Below are positions 1 through 9,733 of a DNA stretch of 64,000 nucleotides, in pieces. The notes below the pieces were generated by a model. That model did no database searches. It saw only the letters and a program-made list of their open reading frames with translations, and had not been told where the DNA came from. How positions within the stretch are numbered: the stretch's first letter is position 1; each line of letters starts with the position of its first letter. The stretch spans positions 620,001-684,000 of the forward strand of contig NZ_SOCA01000001.1 in assembly GCF_004364345.1 (NCBI RefSeq), in the 5' to 3' direction. The position numbers were made by a program, and so were the translations under genes. Source of the stretch: Prosthecobacter fusiformis (GTDB lineage Bacteria > Verrucomicrobiota > Verrucomicrobiia > Verrucomicrobiales > Verrucomicrobiaceae).

Positions 1-1122
1 AAGGGTCTGGCGCAGATTGAGTTCTTTAGCGGTGCCACGGCATTGGTCGAAGGCGCGGCCGAGATCGAAGTCATCTCCGCCTGGGAGGCCCGTTGCGTAA
101 GCGGTCGCGTGCGTGTGCATGTCCCACCCGCAGCGAAGGGCTTCCTCATGCATGCGCCTGGAATGAAACTCGAGGATCTAGGCACCGAGTTTGCCCTCAA
201 TGTGAAGAATGATAGCAGTGCCGTGCACGTTTTTGAGGGAGAAGTCATTGCCCACACCAACCTGGCACCTACCAGCCTCACGCAGGGCATGACATTGGGA
301 AATACCACGGATGATTTTCTCCGCATCAACGAGCTGCAAGGTCTTGTGAAGGAACGTCAAGCACATCGTTTTGCAGACTGGCAGGCATGGTCTGCACGGA
401 CCGAAAAAGACCCGCGTCTCATCGCTTACTACACCTTCAAACACCGGCCCGAGGACCAATGGGACCGCATGGTGAACAACCTGGCGCAGCCTCCACAAGA
501 ACAACGTCATGGTGGGGCTGTGGGTGCACGCTGGACCCAGGGCCGATGGCCGGAGAAGGAAGCGCTGGAATTCAAACGCCCGGGCGACCGCGTGCGCATG
601 AATCTGGACGGCACCTATGCCGCAATCACCCTGGCCTGCTGGGTAAAGGTGGACAGTGTGGACAAAAAGTACAATTCCCTGCTCCTCACCGATGGCTACG
701 ACAATGGCGAGCCTCATTGGCAGATTTATGAGGACGGAAGCCTGATGTTTTCCATCATGTACCGCCCCGCCAGCGCACCAAAAGGCGGAAAACCTAACCA
801 GATATACCACTCCAATCCCGTCTTCACCGCAGACAGCCTGGGCCGCTGGCACCATCTGGCCGTGACGTATAACAATCAATCAGGCCAGGTCATCCAATAC
901 TTCGATGGTCAGGAAGTCAGTCGTGAAGTGTCAGCCCTGCACCAGCCCGGAAGAGACATCTCCTTGGGCCCCTGCGAGATCGGTAACTGGGGGCTTCCCA
1001 CCGCTGGTCACCAGTTCCCCATCCGCAATCTCAACGGAGCCATTGATGAATTCGCCATTTATAGCGCGGTGCTGTCGGCAGAGGAGGTGAAGGCAATGTT
1101 TGAGACGGGAAAGGTGGAATGA
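1..1122 (+). CDS. FecR-LamG domain protein (5' end missing)
   Basis: The frame is open from base 1 and no start is visible, so the N-terminus lies outside the window. The first ~80 visible residues look like the second half of a FecR domain (FFSGATALVEG, then a stretch ending GTEFALNV and VFEGEV). From about residue 135 (LIAYYTF) to the end there is a LamG/concanavalin-A-like beta-sandwich (ITLACWVKVDS, WHHLAVTYN, IDEFAIY). In Planctomycetes and Verrucomicrobia such FecR-LamG proteins usually follow an ECF sigma gene and act as membrane-anchored anti-sigma or sensor proteins. That sigma gene would lie upstream, outside the window. The next gene, a DUF1553 protein 155 bp downstream on the same strand, fits this arrangement. 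Family call is good; the signalling role is inferred. Confidence 0.8.
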   Translation, partial: KGLAQIEFFSGATALVEGAAEIEVISAWEARCVSGRVRVHVPPAAKGFLMHAPGMKLEDLGTEFALNVKNDSSAVHVFEGEVIAHTNLAPTSLTQGMTLGNTTDDFLRINELQGLVKERQAHRFADWQAWSARTEKDPRLIAYYTFKHRPEDQWDRMVNNLAQPPQEQRHGGAVGARWTQGRWPEKEALEFKRPGDRVRMNLDGTYAAITLACWVKVDSVDKKYNSLLLTDGYDNGEPHWQIYEDGSLMFSIMYRPASAPKGGKPNQIYHSNPVFTADSLGRWHHLAVTYNNQSGQVIQYFDGQEVSREVSALHQPGRDISLGPCEIGNWGLPTAGHQFPIRNLNGAIDEFAIYSAVLSAEEVKAMFETGKVE

Positions 1123-1277
1123 AGCCCCAAATGACCCATGAGTTATAGCGCCCCATTGAGCCCGCAGGCTCATCCACCCTTCATGGTAAATTAACTGGAG
1201 CGAATGAAATATTCATTTGGCACTCCACAACCGATGGACGGGAATAAGTAGGTAGCCTTTTACGCATCGTCCCAGCC

Positions 1278-4148
1278 ATGACATCTCGCCTGATCCTCAT
1301 TGCCCTGTCCGTCATTTCTTCGCTCCATGCAGAAGATACGGAGGCGCTTTTTGTTCGCCGCGTGTGGCCTATGTTTCAGGAGAAATGCCTGGCCTGTCAT
1401 GGCAATGATGAAACGAAAATCAAAGGTGGACTGGATATGCGTACCCTGGCCCTCACCCTCAAAGGTGGAGACAGCGAAGTCGCTGCCCTGGTGGCAGGGA
1501 AAGCAGATGAAAGCCCCTTGTATCTGGCATCCACACGCACTCATGATGACTGGGAGCCTATGCCTCCAAAGGAGAATGATAGGTTAACCGATGAACAACT
1601 TGGGTGGCTAAAAGAGTGGATCAACGGAGGGGCACCCTGGCCCGATGAAGCCCGACGCGTGGAGGTGGCTAAAGCTTCCTCTGACAAATGGAGCGCTGAG
1701 GATGGCATCACCGTAAAGACAGTAGGAGCACTCTCCCCCGACTGGGCCAACAGGCGTTACAAGCCAGAATCCCTATGGGCTTATCAACCGGTAAAAAAAC
1801 CGGCGCTGGAGGTGTCACCCTCCAGGCATCCCATTGATGCCTTGATTGAAAAAAAAATCCCTCAAGGTGTACTGCCCGCTCAGCCAGCGGATGCCTGTGC
1901 ATTCATCCGGCGAGCGACTTTTGATCTGACCGGCCTGCCCCCTACCCCCGAGGAGGTGAATGCTTTTGTCAGTCAGATGGAAACGGGCGGAGGCTCCAAC
2001 GCACCCTATGTAAATCTGATCAACCGATTGTTAAACTCTCCTCATTATGGTGAAAGAATGGCGCGGCACTGGCTGGATGTGGCGAGGTATGCGGACAGCA
2101 GCGGCTTTGCCAATGACTATGAGCGGGGCAATGCCTGGCGCTACCGTGACTACGTGGTGCGGAGCTTCAATGAGGACAAACCGTATCACCAATTCATCAA
2201 GGAACAGGTCGCTGGAGATGAGATGGCTGGAGAGGACGCGCTGATTGCGACGGGTTTTCTACGCATGGGCCCTTGGGAACTGACTGGCATGGAGGTGGCA
2301 AAAATCGCCAGGCAGCGTTTCCTGGACGATGTGACGAACAGCGTCGGAGAAACTTTCCTGGCGCATTCCCTGCAATGCGCGCGCTGCCATGATCACAAAT
2401 TTGATCCGGTGCCGACCCATGATTATTATGCAATGCAGGCCTGCTTCAGCACGACGCAACTGGCGGAAAGACCCGCGCCTTTTACCGTGAAGGAAAACAC
2501 GGCGGGCTTTGAGGAAAGGAAGTATCTGGAACAGCGGTACGAAGGGCATCTGGCAGCACTCCGTGATCTGGATAACAAAATGCTTATCAATGCAGAAAAG
2601 TGGTTTGCTGAGAAAAAACTGGACCGTAGCGACTGGGACTCAGCAGTGGCCAGTGCCCGTGCTTTTATTCAAGGCGGTGGCAAACCGCAGGGCAAAGTGA
2701 AAAGCAAGGGCAAGACAAAGAACTTCGCCGGGGTGTTTGAGATAGCTCGTGGCACCTTACAAAAACGGGGTGTGCCTGAAGACCAGTATCCGCCAAAGCT
2801 GGTGGGCTTTGAACCAGTGGACTTTGGCAATGAGCGTGTGGCACGCAAAGGGCTGGAGAGGCTGAAGTGGGAGCTGGAGAGGTATGAGCCGTTTGCCTTC
2901 AGCGTTTACAATGGGCGGACTCCGCAGATGACCTCTGTGAACCAGCCGATGCGTATACCCGAAGGGCGCATGAGCCAGGGTGAGCTGGAACAAACAACCA
3001 TTCTAGGCGGGGGCGATCCCTTTTCACCCACGAAGCACGTGCAACCAGGAATCCTGACCGCATTGTTTGAAACCGCAGATCTCCCCGCTTCCATTCCCAC
3101 AGAGATCGAAGGCCGACGCACAGCCCTGGCGGACTGGATCGCCAATGAAAAGAATCCCCTAACCACCCGTACTATCGTCAACCGCATCTGGCTGTGGCAT
3201 TTCGGGCAAGCTCTGGCGGGCAACCCCAACAACTTTGGTAGCACTGGGAAAAAACCAACCAACCCCGAGCTCCTAGACTGGCTGGCGGCGACATTTGTGG
3301 AGAAGGGCTGGTCATTCAAGGAGATGCACCGGATCATGATGACCAGTGATGCTTATAAACGAAGCGCTGAGTTAACCACAGCCAGCGCATCATCAGCCAT
3401 GAGCCGTGAAGAACTGGAGGCAAGCTACGCCGTTTTCAAACCACGCAGGCTCACTGCCGAAGAACTGCGGGACACCATGCTGAAGGTAACTGGTGAATTG
3501 AATCCGACACTCGGGGGCATACCCAACCGGCCTGAGATCAATCTGGAAGTTGCCCTGCAACCCCGTCAAGTAATGGGCACCTTTGCCTCCGCCTGGGTGC
3601 CAAATCCCCTGCCCGCGCAGCGGCATCGCCGCAGCCTTTATGCACTGAAAATTCGTGGCGTCCGAGATCCTTTCATGGAGGTGTTCAATGAGCCCGGTCC
3701 TGACTTCTCATGTGAAGCACGGGAGATATCCACAGTGACCCCACAAGTCTTCAGCCTGTTTAACGGACAGGCCAGCTATGACCGTGCACTGGCCCTGGCA
3801 AACAGGGTTGTGAAAGAGGCCCCGGTGGATGTCATCGGACGGGTGATTGAACTGGCGTATGGCCGACCCGGGACGGCAGATGAAAAGGCTGCATGTGATA
3901 TTCACTGGAAGCAGATGCAGACGAAACACGACACATTAGTCTTTACCCCCAAACAACCACCGTTGGAGATCATCCGCGATGCCGTGGAAGAAAATACAGG
4001 AGAGAAATTTAGCTTTCGTGAAAAGCTCCATGCCTATGCAGATTTTGTTCCTGACCTCCAACCCGGTGATGTAGATGCCCGCACTCGTGCGCTCGCAGAC
4101 GTGTGCTTGGTATTGCTGAATTCCAATGAGTTTGCCTATGTCTATTGA
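1278..4148 (+). CDS. DUF1549/DUF1553 protein with planctomycete-type cytochrome c domain
   Basis: 956 residues. A signal peptide (residues 1-18, ending SSLHA) is followed by a heme-c site CLACH at 37-41 in a planctomycete-type cytochrome c domain. A DUF1549 region follows (FDLTGLPPTPEEV; YGERMARHWLDVARYADS) with a second CARCH motif near residue 367. The C-terminal DUF1553 domain contains NRIWLWHFG, RRLTAEELRD and RRSLYALKIR. Length is normal for the family. These secreted proteins are abundant in Planctomycetes and Verrucomicrobia and usually sit beside DUF1501 and sulfatase genes; their biochemical function is not established, though a redox role in glycan breakdown is often proposed. Here it is the first gene of a tight three-gene run with a sulfatase and a DUF1501 protein. 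Confidence 0.92.
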   Translation: MTSRLILIALSVISSLHAEDTEALFVRRVWPMFQEKCLACHGNDETKIKGGLDMRTLALTLKGGDSEVAALVAGKADESPLYLASTRTHDDWEPMPPKENDRLTDEQLGWLKEWINGGAPWPDEARRVEVAKASSDKWSAEDGITVKTVGALSPDWANRRYKPESLWAYQPVKKPALEVSPSRHPIDALIEKKIPQGVLPAQPADACAFIRRATFDLTGLPPTPEEVNAFVSQMETGGGSNAPYVNLINRLLNSPHYGERMARHWLDVARYADSSGFANDYERGNAWRYRDYVVRSFNEDKPYHQFIKEQVAGDEMAGEDALIATGFLRMGPWELTGMEVAKIARQRFLDDVTNSVGETFLAHSLQCARCHDHKFDPVPTHDYYAMQACFSTTQLAERPAPFTVKENTAGFEERKYLEQRYEGHLAALRDLDNKMLINAEKWFAEKKLDRSDWDSAVASARAFIQGGGKPQGKVKSKGKTKNFAGVFEIARGTLQKRGVPEDQYPPKLVGFEPVDFGNERVARKGLERLKWELERYEPFAFSVYNGRTPQMTSVNQPMRIPEGRMSQGELEQTTILGGGDPFSPTKHVQPGILTALFETADLPASIPTEIEGRRTALADWIANEKNPLTTRTIVNRIWLWHFGQALAGNPNNFGSTGKKPTNPELLDWLAATFVEKGWSFKEMHRIMMTSDAYKRSAELTTASASSAMSREELEASYAVFKPRRLTAEELRDTMLKVTGELNPTLGGIPNRPEINLEVALQPRQVMGTFASAWVPNPLPAQRHRRSLYALKIRGVRDPFMEVFNEPGPDFSCEAREISTVTPQVFSLFNGQASYDRALALANRVVKEAPVDVIGRVIELAYGRPGTADEKAACDIHWKQMQTKHDTLVFTPKQPPLEIIRDAVEENTGEKFSFREKLHAYADFVPDLQPGDVDARTRALADVCLVLLNSNEFAYVY

Positions 4149-4164
4149 AGCCGGTGCCACTGTC

Positions 4165-5460
4165 ATGAAACACCTTTTATCCTGCCTTTGTTTACTCACG
4201 TTCGGCCACTTGCATAGCGAGGAAAAGCCTAACGTCATTTACATCAATTGCGATGATCTGGGTTATGGTGATCTCGCGTGTTATGGTGCCAAGGACATCC
4301 GTACGCCGCACCTAGACAAGATGGCCCATGAAGGCACTCGGTTTACCGATTTCTCCGTCACCTCAGCACTCTGCACACCATCGCGAGCATCTCTAATGAC
4401 CGGGCGGTATCCTGGACGGAGTGGACTGGCCGTCGGAGTGCTCAGACCGGATGCGGACAAAGGCTTGCCTAGCAATGAAGTGACACTCGCCGAAGTTGCC
4501 CGACAGGCCGGTTATGCGACGGGTTGCATTGGCAAATGGCACCTCGGTTTCAAGCCAAGCCTGAGGCCGATGGATCAGGGATTCGACAGTTATTTTGGGG
4601 TGATGCATAACCTGGACCATTTTGAAACGGTGGTTTTCGAAAAGGAAGGGGGCATGCCTGTGCTGAGAGGCAATGAGGTGGAAAAGCGCCCGGCTGTGCC
4701 CGCCGAAATGACAGGGATGTACACCACAGAGGCGCTGAAGTTCATCGAAGCCCATCGCGAAAAGCCCTTCTTTTTATACCTGGGTCACGCCATGCCGCAT
4801 CTGCCCTTTGATGCCTCTGAGAAATTCAAAGGAAAATCTGCCCGGGGTCTTTATGGCGATGTGATCGAAGAACTGGATGACAGCACGGGACAAATTTTGG
4901 ATAAACTCAAGGAGCTGGGCCTCGCTGAAAAAACACTGGTCATCTTCACCAGCGACAACGGACCGGAACGCAAAACACCAGGCTCGGCAGCACCCTTGAG
5001 CGGAGGCAAGCACACAGTTTTCGAAGGCGGACTGCGCGTACCCTGCATCGCCTGGTGGCCCGGCAATATCCCGGCAAATCGAGTCTGCGATGAATTTATC
5101 TCCACGCTGGATGTCTTGCCTACCCTGGCCGCAATAACGGGTGCCAGCCTCCCTCAAAATCTAAAACTGGACGGAGCCGACATCAGTGAAGTGCTGCTGA
5201 ATGCATCTGGGAAGTCCCCTCGCAAAACCCTTTACTCTCTCTACGGCCTGAAAAAGAACCGCAAGGAATCCATGCGTGAAGGCCCCTGGAAACTGCACCT
5301 CACCCAGCCGCCCACGCTTTTCAAGCTAACCAACGATGTGACCGAGTCATCCGATGTGGCAGTGCAAAATCCTGAGATGGTCAAACACCTCACGGATTTG
5401 GCGGTCCAATACCGTGAAGACACCCGCTCCATGCAACCCATCACCCCTGCAACACCATGA
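4165..5460 (+). CDS. secreted type I sulfatase
   Basis: 431 residues from the ATG at 4165, chosen because it gives a short signal peptide (residues 1-18, hydrophobic LLSCLCLLTF). An in-frame ATG at 4126 would overlap the upstream gene and bury that peptide. Metal-binding CDDLGYGD is near residue 29. The formylglycine signature CTPSRASLMTGR starts at Cys70, the residue converted by an FGE-type enzyme. FTSDNGPE gives the second metal-site cluster. The family hydrolyses sulfate esters, usually on glycans, in the periplasm or outside the cell; substrate cannot be read from sequence. It lies 16 bp after the DUF1553 gene and its stop overlaps the next start (ATGA), so it is probably translated from the same mRNA. 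Confidence 0.92.
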   Translation: MKHLLSCLCLLTFGHLHSEEKPNVIYINCDDLGYGDLACYGAKDIRTPHLDKMAHEGTRFTDFSVTSALCTPSRASLMTGRYPGRSGLAVGVLRPDADKGLPSNEVTLAEVARQAGYATGCIGKWHLGFKPSLRPMDQGFDSYFGVMHNLDHFETVVFEKEGGMPVLRGNEVEKRPAVPAEMTGMYTTEALKFIEAHREKPFFLYLGHAMPHLPFDASEKFKGKSARGLYGDVIEELDDSTGQILDKLKELGLAEKTLVIFTSDNGPERKTPGSAAPLSGGKHTVFEGGLRVPCIAWWPGNIPANRVCDEFISTLDVLPTLAAITGASLPQNLKLDGADISEVLLNASGKSPRKTLYSLYGLKKNRKESMREGPWKLHLTQPPTLFKLTNDVTESSDVAVQNPEMVKHLTDLAVQYREDTRSMQPITPATP

Positions 5461-6881
5461 ACCGCCCCTTCTTTCCCTGCCCCGGAGCACGGGCGCTGCA
5501 TGCACCGACGCGGCGTGAATTTGTCTATGGGCTAGGCACCTCCCTGGGCAGTGTGGCGCTCACATCACTGATGGCATCCGAGAAATCAGGCCCCCTGGCA
5601 CCCAAGTCCCAGCAAATACCAGCCAAAGCAAAGAACTGCATCTTCTTGATGATGGAGGGCGGGCCGAGCCACATCGATTGCTTTGACCCAAAACCTGCTC
5701 TGGAGAAACTGCACCTGAAGGAATTTGTGCGGGAGGGAGCGATGAAATCCGCCATGGAAAGCGGGAAGCGTTATTATGTCCGCAGCCCCTTTAAATTTGC
5801 GCAGCATGGCCAAAGCGGAGCTTGGATGAGCGAGCCTTGGCAACACCTCAGCAAAGTAGCGGATGAGCTGTGTTTTTTCCGTGGCTGCCAGGTGGACAGC
5901 GTGAACCATCCTACAGCGATGTACCAGATGAACTGCGGCAACCGCTTTGGCGGAGATCCCGCCATCGGAGCGTGGGTATCCTACGGGCTAGGTTCGATGA
6001 ACCAGGACCTGCCAGGCTTTGTGGTCCTGCCAGAGATCAGCTACCCGCAGGGTGGCAGCGCGAATTGGAGCAATGGTTACCTGCCTGCCCACTTTCAAGG
6101 CACTCCGCTCCGGCCCAAGGGCAGCCCAATTCTAGACCTGAAGCCCCCCCAGGGAATCACCGAAGAACATCAGCGCGCCAACTTGGACCTCTTGGGCAAG
6201 CTTAACCAAAAGCATGCCAACGACCATCCCTGGCATGATGAACTGAAGGCCCGCATGAACAATTATGAGCTGGCCTTCCGCATGCAAATGCAGGTGCCGG
6301 AGGTCATCGACATCGAGCAAGAGGATGCCAAGACCAAGGAACTCTACGGCATCGGCAATGATGCCACGGATGCCTTTGGCAGAAAGTGCCTGCTGGCACG
6401 CAAGCTGGTGGAAAAAGGAGTGCGCTTTGTACAACTCTATGCTGGCACCTGGGATAGTCACGATTACATCGAAAGAGCCCATGGAAATCTCATCCGCCAA
6501 GTGGATCAACCCATCGCTGCCCTGATTGCTGACCTCAAACAACGCGGCATGCTGGAGGATACGCTCATTGTCTGGTGCGGTGAATTTGGCCGCACTCCGG
6601 ACAATGGTGTGCGCGGTGGCACCCAGTATGGCCGCGATCACAATCCAAAAGCAATGACCGTCTGGTTCGCCGGGGGGGGCGTAAAGGCCGGGCACACCAT
6701 CGGGGCCACCGATGACCGAGGCATGGAGGCCATCGAGGATGTTCATCACGTCCGCGATGTCCATGTCACTCTTCTGCGCCTTCTCGGCCTGGATGACAAC
6801 CGGCTGACGTTTTATCACGCAGGCCGCTTTAAGCAGCTCAGCCAGTTCGGTGGTCAGGTCATTGACAAGCTGATCGCCTAA
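5457..6881 (+). CDS. DUF1501 domain protein, Tat-type signal
   Basis: 474 residues, starting in the ATGA overlap with the sulfatase stop. The N-terminus carries a twin-arginine-like signal (TRREFVYGLG followed by a small-residue hydrophobic stretch), so export is likely. Typical DUF1501 landmarks are present: FLMMEGGPSHIDCFD, TLIVWCGEFGRTP and GRDHNPKAMTVWFAGG. DUF1501 proteins share the alkaline-phosphatase/sulfatase-like fold and nearly always accompany DUF1549/DUF1553 proteins; their activity is not established. It is the last gene of the cluster. Its TAA overlaps the TAG of the convergent kinase gene, leaving no spacer for a terminator. Confidence 0.9.
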   Translation: MNRPFFPCPGARALHAPTRREFVYGLGTSLGSVALTSLMASEKSGPLAPKSQQIPAKAKNCIFLMMEGGPSHIDCFDPKPALEKLHLKEFVREGAMKSAMESGKRYYVRSPFKFAQHGQSGAWMSEPWQHLSKVADELCFFRGCQVDSVNHPTAMYQMNCGNRFGGDPAIGAWVSYGLGSMNQDLPGFVVLPEISYPQGGSANWSNGYLPAHFQGTPLRPKGSPILDLKPPQGITEEHQRANLDLLGKLNQKHANDHPWHDELKARMNNYELAFRMQMQVPEVIDIEQEDAKTKELYGIGNDATDAFGRKCLLARKLVEKGVRFVQLYAGTWDSHDYIERAHGNLIRQVDQPIAALIADLKQRGMLEDTLIVWCGEFGRTPDNGVRGGTQYGRDHNPKAMTVWFAGGGVKAGHTIGATDDRGMEAIEDVHHVRDVHVTLLRLLGLDDNRLTFYHAGRFKQLSQFGGQVIDKLIA

Positions 6882-8806
6882 TTTTCGTTATTCAAAGGAT
6901 CCAGCGGACGTGGCGGCAGCGCCTTGGCCTCCAGGTCCAGCACGACGCGAAATCCAAAGGTCGGTTGGGCAGTGGTCCTCCGCGCATGCATGCGGGCTTC
7001 AGGCCTCATTTTCAAAAGCCTTCCCGTGGCCCAGGAGCCACCACGTAAAAAGTATAGATCGGGAGGAAACCCACGCCTATCCTCCACACGGCTGGCCGTC
7101 CATTCCGCCACATTTCCATGCATATCATAGAGCCCATGCGGATTGGGCGGAAACGCACCCACAGGTGCAGTGCAGACATGCATGTCCTCAGGCGCATCCG
7201 TCGTCCAGTAAACGGGCCACAGAGGATACTGCCGCACCTCAGGCCCCGCGAAATTGCCAGTCGGCAAAATGTTGGGCAGCAGCGGCAGAGCATCCCTGGA
7301 GTAAGGGCCGGGATCATCTTCAATGCACGCGGCTAGACTCCACTCCGCATCCGTGGGCAGCCGGTAAACTTGGCCAGGTTTCAACCACCCGGTCTCCACC
7401 TCATGGTTGGTTAGCCATGCACAGAAGAATCGGGCATCCAGCTGGCTCATGCCGCAGACCGGGTGATCCGGCCCTTGGGCGAAACCGGGATTAGCCCAGC
7501 TAGTGGGCGTTTGGATACTGTCTGCTGCGGATTTGTCATTTTCGGCCAGGGCCACAGCACGCCAGTTCGGGAGGAACTCACTTTCCACTTTGCCAAAAAC
7601 AACATAGTCCTTCACCCGGGTCTCTTGGGTACAAAAAAGCAGCGAGGTCCCGGCGAGCGGCACGAATTTCATACCCAGGCTATTCTCCCAGGGCTTTTCA
7701 GGCACCGCCGCCCGGGCATTGTCCAGGCCCAACAAGGGCTGATAAGAAGGCAGCTTCCCACTGGATATCCACGCGCCTGCAGCCACCCCCAGCCCCATCA
7801 TGGTCAGCACTGCTGCGACAGCAAGCACACGCCTGCTCCAGGCCTTTTTCTCATGTCTCCGCCGGTAATCATTGGCGATCTTTTCCACCGTGTTCGCCAG
7901 CTCAGAGACAGAGGCCAAACGACGTTGAGGATCATCCGCCAGCGCCTGGCAGACAATGCTGTCGATTTTTTTATTTAGGCCAGTCTTTGCGGATAAAGGA
8001 GTGAATTGCCCCATCGGCACCGTGCCTGTCAGTAGCTCATAAAGCAAAACGCCGAGGGCATAAACATCCGCCCTTTCATCCGCAATGCCCGCACTGCGGG
8101 TCACTTCGGGTGCCACATAATACGGAGTGCCAAAGGTATCCCGGGTCTGCGTAAAACTGTAGCCAGTGGAGTTTTCCACCAGCGTTTTAGCCAGCCCGAA
8201 ATCCGCCACTTTAACCGTCCCATCCGCGCCGATGAGGATATTCGCAGGCTTGATGTCCCGATGCACCAGCCCCCGCTGATGCGCATGACTGACACCGGCG
8301 CAGACCTTCAGAAAGATATCCAGCCCCCTTTCCATGTCCATGCGTTGGGCACGCAGCAGGCGTCGCAGATCACACCCATCCACATATTCCATGACCAAAA
8401 AGTGGCGTCCATTCACCGTCTCCCCATGATCCAGCACCCGCACCACATTATGATGGCTGAGCTGGGATAATGCGGCCACCTCAGCCTCAAAACGGGCGGT
8501 CACTTCAGGGTCCCGTGTCAACCTGCCGGAGACAACTTTCATGGCCACCACCCGTCCTCGCGCAGTGAGGATGGCCCGATACACCTCCCCCATTCCACCC
8601 CCGCCAATCAGCTCCTGAATTTCATACCCCTGCACATTCAGGGACAGCGGTTCTTTCTCTTCGATCTCGGCCTCGATCTGCGCGAAAAAATCCTTCTTCA
8701 TGGTCCTCGCCACACAGGAAGAACAAAGCCCCCCCACCATCAGCTTGGGGGACTGCTGTTTCCCGCAACGAGGGCAGGCAACCAGACTGGAAGTGGAGTC
8801 ACTCAA
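6878..8806 (-). CDS. Ser/Thr protein kinase with zinc ribbon and FGE-like domain
   Basis: 642 residues. Order: an N-terminal zinc ribbon (CPRC at 11-14, CSSC at 28-31); a kinase domain with glycine loop GGGGMGEVY (68-76), Lys90, HRDIKPAN (182-189) and DFG (202-204); one transmembrane helix about 326-347; then an extracytoplasmic FGE/SUMF1-like domain from about 375 (NSLGMKFVPL, RLPTDAEWSLAA, YDMHGNVAEW, FLRGGSW). The kinase residues look complete. The C-terminal end reads GFRVVLD where catalytic FGEs have a cysteine after GFR, so the FGE module is probably a sensor and not a sulfatase activator. Start overlaps the stop of the upstream ECF sigma gene, indicating coupled translation and a shared pathway. 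Confidence 0.93.
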   Translation of the reverse strand: MSDSTSSLVACPRCGKQQSPKLMVGGLCSSCVARTMKKDFFAQIEAEIEEKEPLSLNVQGYEIQELIGGGGMGEVYRAILTARGRVVAMKVVSGRLTRDPEVTARFEAEVAALSQLSHHNVVRVLDHGETVNGRHFLVMEYVDGCDLRRLLRAQRMDMERGLDIFLKVCAGVSHAHQRGLVHRDIKPANILIGADGTVKVADFGLAKTLVENSTGYSFTQTRDTFGTPYYVAPEVTRSAGIADERADVYALGVLLYELLTGTVPMGQFTPLSAKTGLNKKIDSIVCQALADDPQRRLASVSELANTVEKIANDYRRRHEKKAWSRRVLAVAAVLTMMGLGVAAGAWISSGKLPSYQPLLGLDNARAAVPEKPWENSLGMKFVPLAGTSLLFCTQETRVKDYVVFGKVESEFLPNWRAVALAENDKSAADSIQTPTSWANPGFAQGPDHPVCGMSQLDARFFCAWLTNHEVETGWLKPGQVYRLPTDAEWSLAACIEDDPGPYSRDALPLLPNILPTGNFAGPEVRQYPLWPVYWTTDAPEDMHVCTAPVGAFPPNPHGLYDMHGNVAEWTASRVEDRRGFPPDLYFLRGGSWATGRLLKMRPEARMHARRTTAQPTFGFRVVLDLEAKALPPRPLDPLNNEN

Positions 8807-9527
8807 AACTCAGGACACTCATGAGGTAACGCAACTCTTCGTCCGTATCCGAATCAGGCGAAAGCGTGATCGCCACTTCCGTCCGCAGCTCTTCAGCGAA
8901 ACGGCGGCGGGCACGATGCACTTCCAGTTTCACCTGGTTTTCCGTCATCCGCAGCGCCTCACCGATCTCAGCATAGGGCTTGAGCATTTCCGGGCAGATC
9001 AGACCTTCTTTCAGCGCTGCAAAAACAGCGGTGCGGTTGCGACGGTGATACCTCTCCTCCAGTCGGTCCATCGCATGCCTAACCACTGCCCAGGCCCAGC
9101 GACGGTCAAACCATTCGTCCGCCGCATCCGGCTGACTGGGTACATCGAAGACCTCCACATCATCCATGGAGACAAATTTTTTTCCTCCGCCTCTCTTCTG
9201 GCGGGCCGCATCACGCCGCACCGTCGTCAGGTGATTGCGCAGGGATTGCCTCAGGTAACTGCGCAGCCGCCCACGCTCGGGGGACACATTGTGCAGCCCC
9301 CCACCCTGGATGAAATGCGTCATGAATTCCTGCGTCTCATCCAGCGCTTCCTCACGATCACAACCTAACGCCCGAAGGTAGGTATAAATGGCCGGCCAGT
9401 AGCCTTTGCAAAGCTCTTCCAACGCAGCTTTGGAGGCAAGCTCATCGCCCTCCCGTGCCGCCACCACCTGAGTCCAGGCAGTGACAGGAAACGAGGCACG
9501 AACAGTGGATGCTGGACGAAGAGACAT
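8799..9527 (-). CDS. ECF-type RNA polymerase sigma factor
   Basis: 242 residues. A sigma-70 region 2 is recognisable (YWPAIYTYLRALGCDREEALDETQ and RGRLRSYLR, seen as separate stretches), and the C-terminal part around 190-220 (YAEIGEALRMTENQVK, VHRARRRF) is a region 4 helix-turn-helix. It belongs to the sigma type common in Planctomycetes and Verrucomicrobia next to kinase genes. It overlaps the kinase start by 8 bp, so the pair is probably co-transcribed, and a kinase-to-sigma signalling link is a reasonable inference. No anti-sigma gene adjoins it. The C-terminal ~20 acidic residues (SPDSDTDEELRYL) extend past region 4. Confidence 0.9.
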   Translation of the reverse strand: MSLRPASTVRASFPVTAWTQVVAAREGDELASKAALEELCKGYWPAIYTYLRALGCDREEALDETQEFMTHFIQGGGLHNVSPERGRLRSYLRQSLRNHLTTVRRDAARQKRGGGKKFVSMDDVEVFDVPSQPDAADEWFDRRWAWAVVRHAMDRLEERYHRRNRTAVFAALKEGLICPEMLKPYAEIGEALRMTENQVKLEVHRARRRFAEELRTEVAITLSPDSDTDEELRYLMSVLSFE

Positions 9528-9733
9528 TCAGATAAAAAGTGCACGACCCATCCTGAAAGCTTCAAATTTACTCCTTCGAGAATGGATCTTCACTTTTATT
9601 GGCCCTTCTCAACCACTTTGGCAAGCGTCAGGGGACCAATTGTCACACAGTTCGTTTTTAAAATAAGCATGCCAATTACATCATCAAAATGGGCCAACCA
9701 ACTTTAATGATGCAGATTGAGACCAATCCAGGA

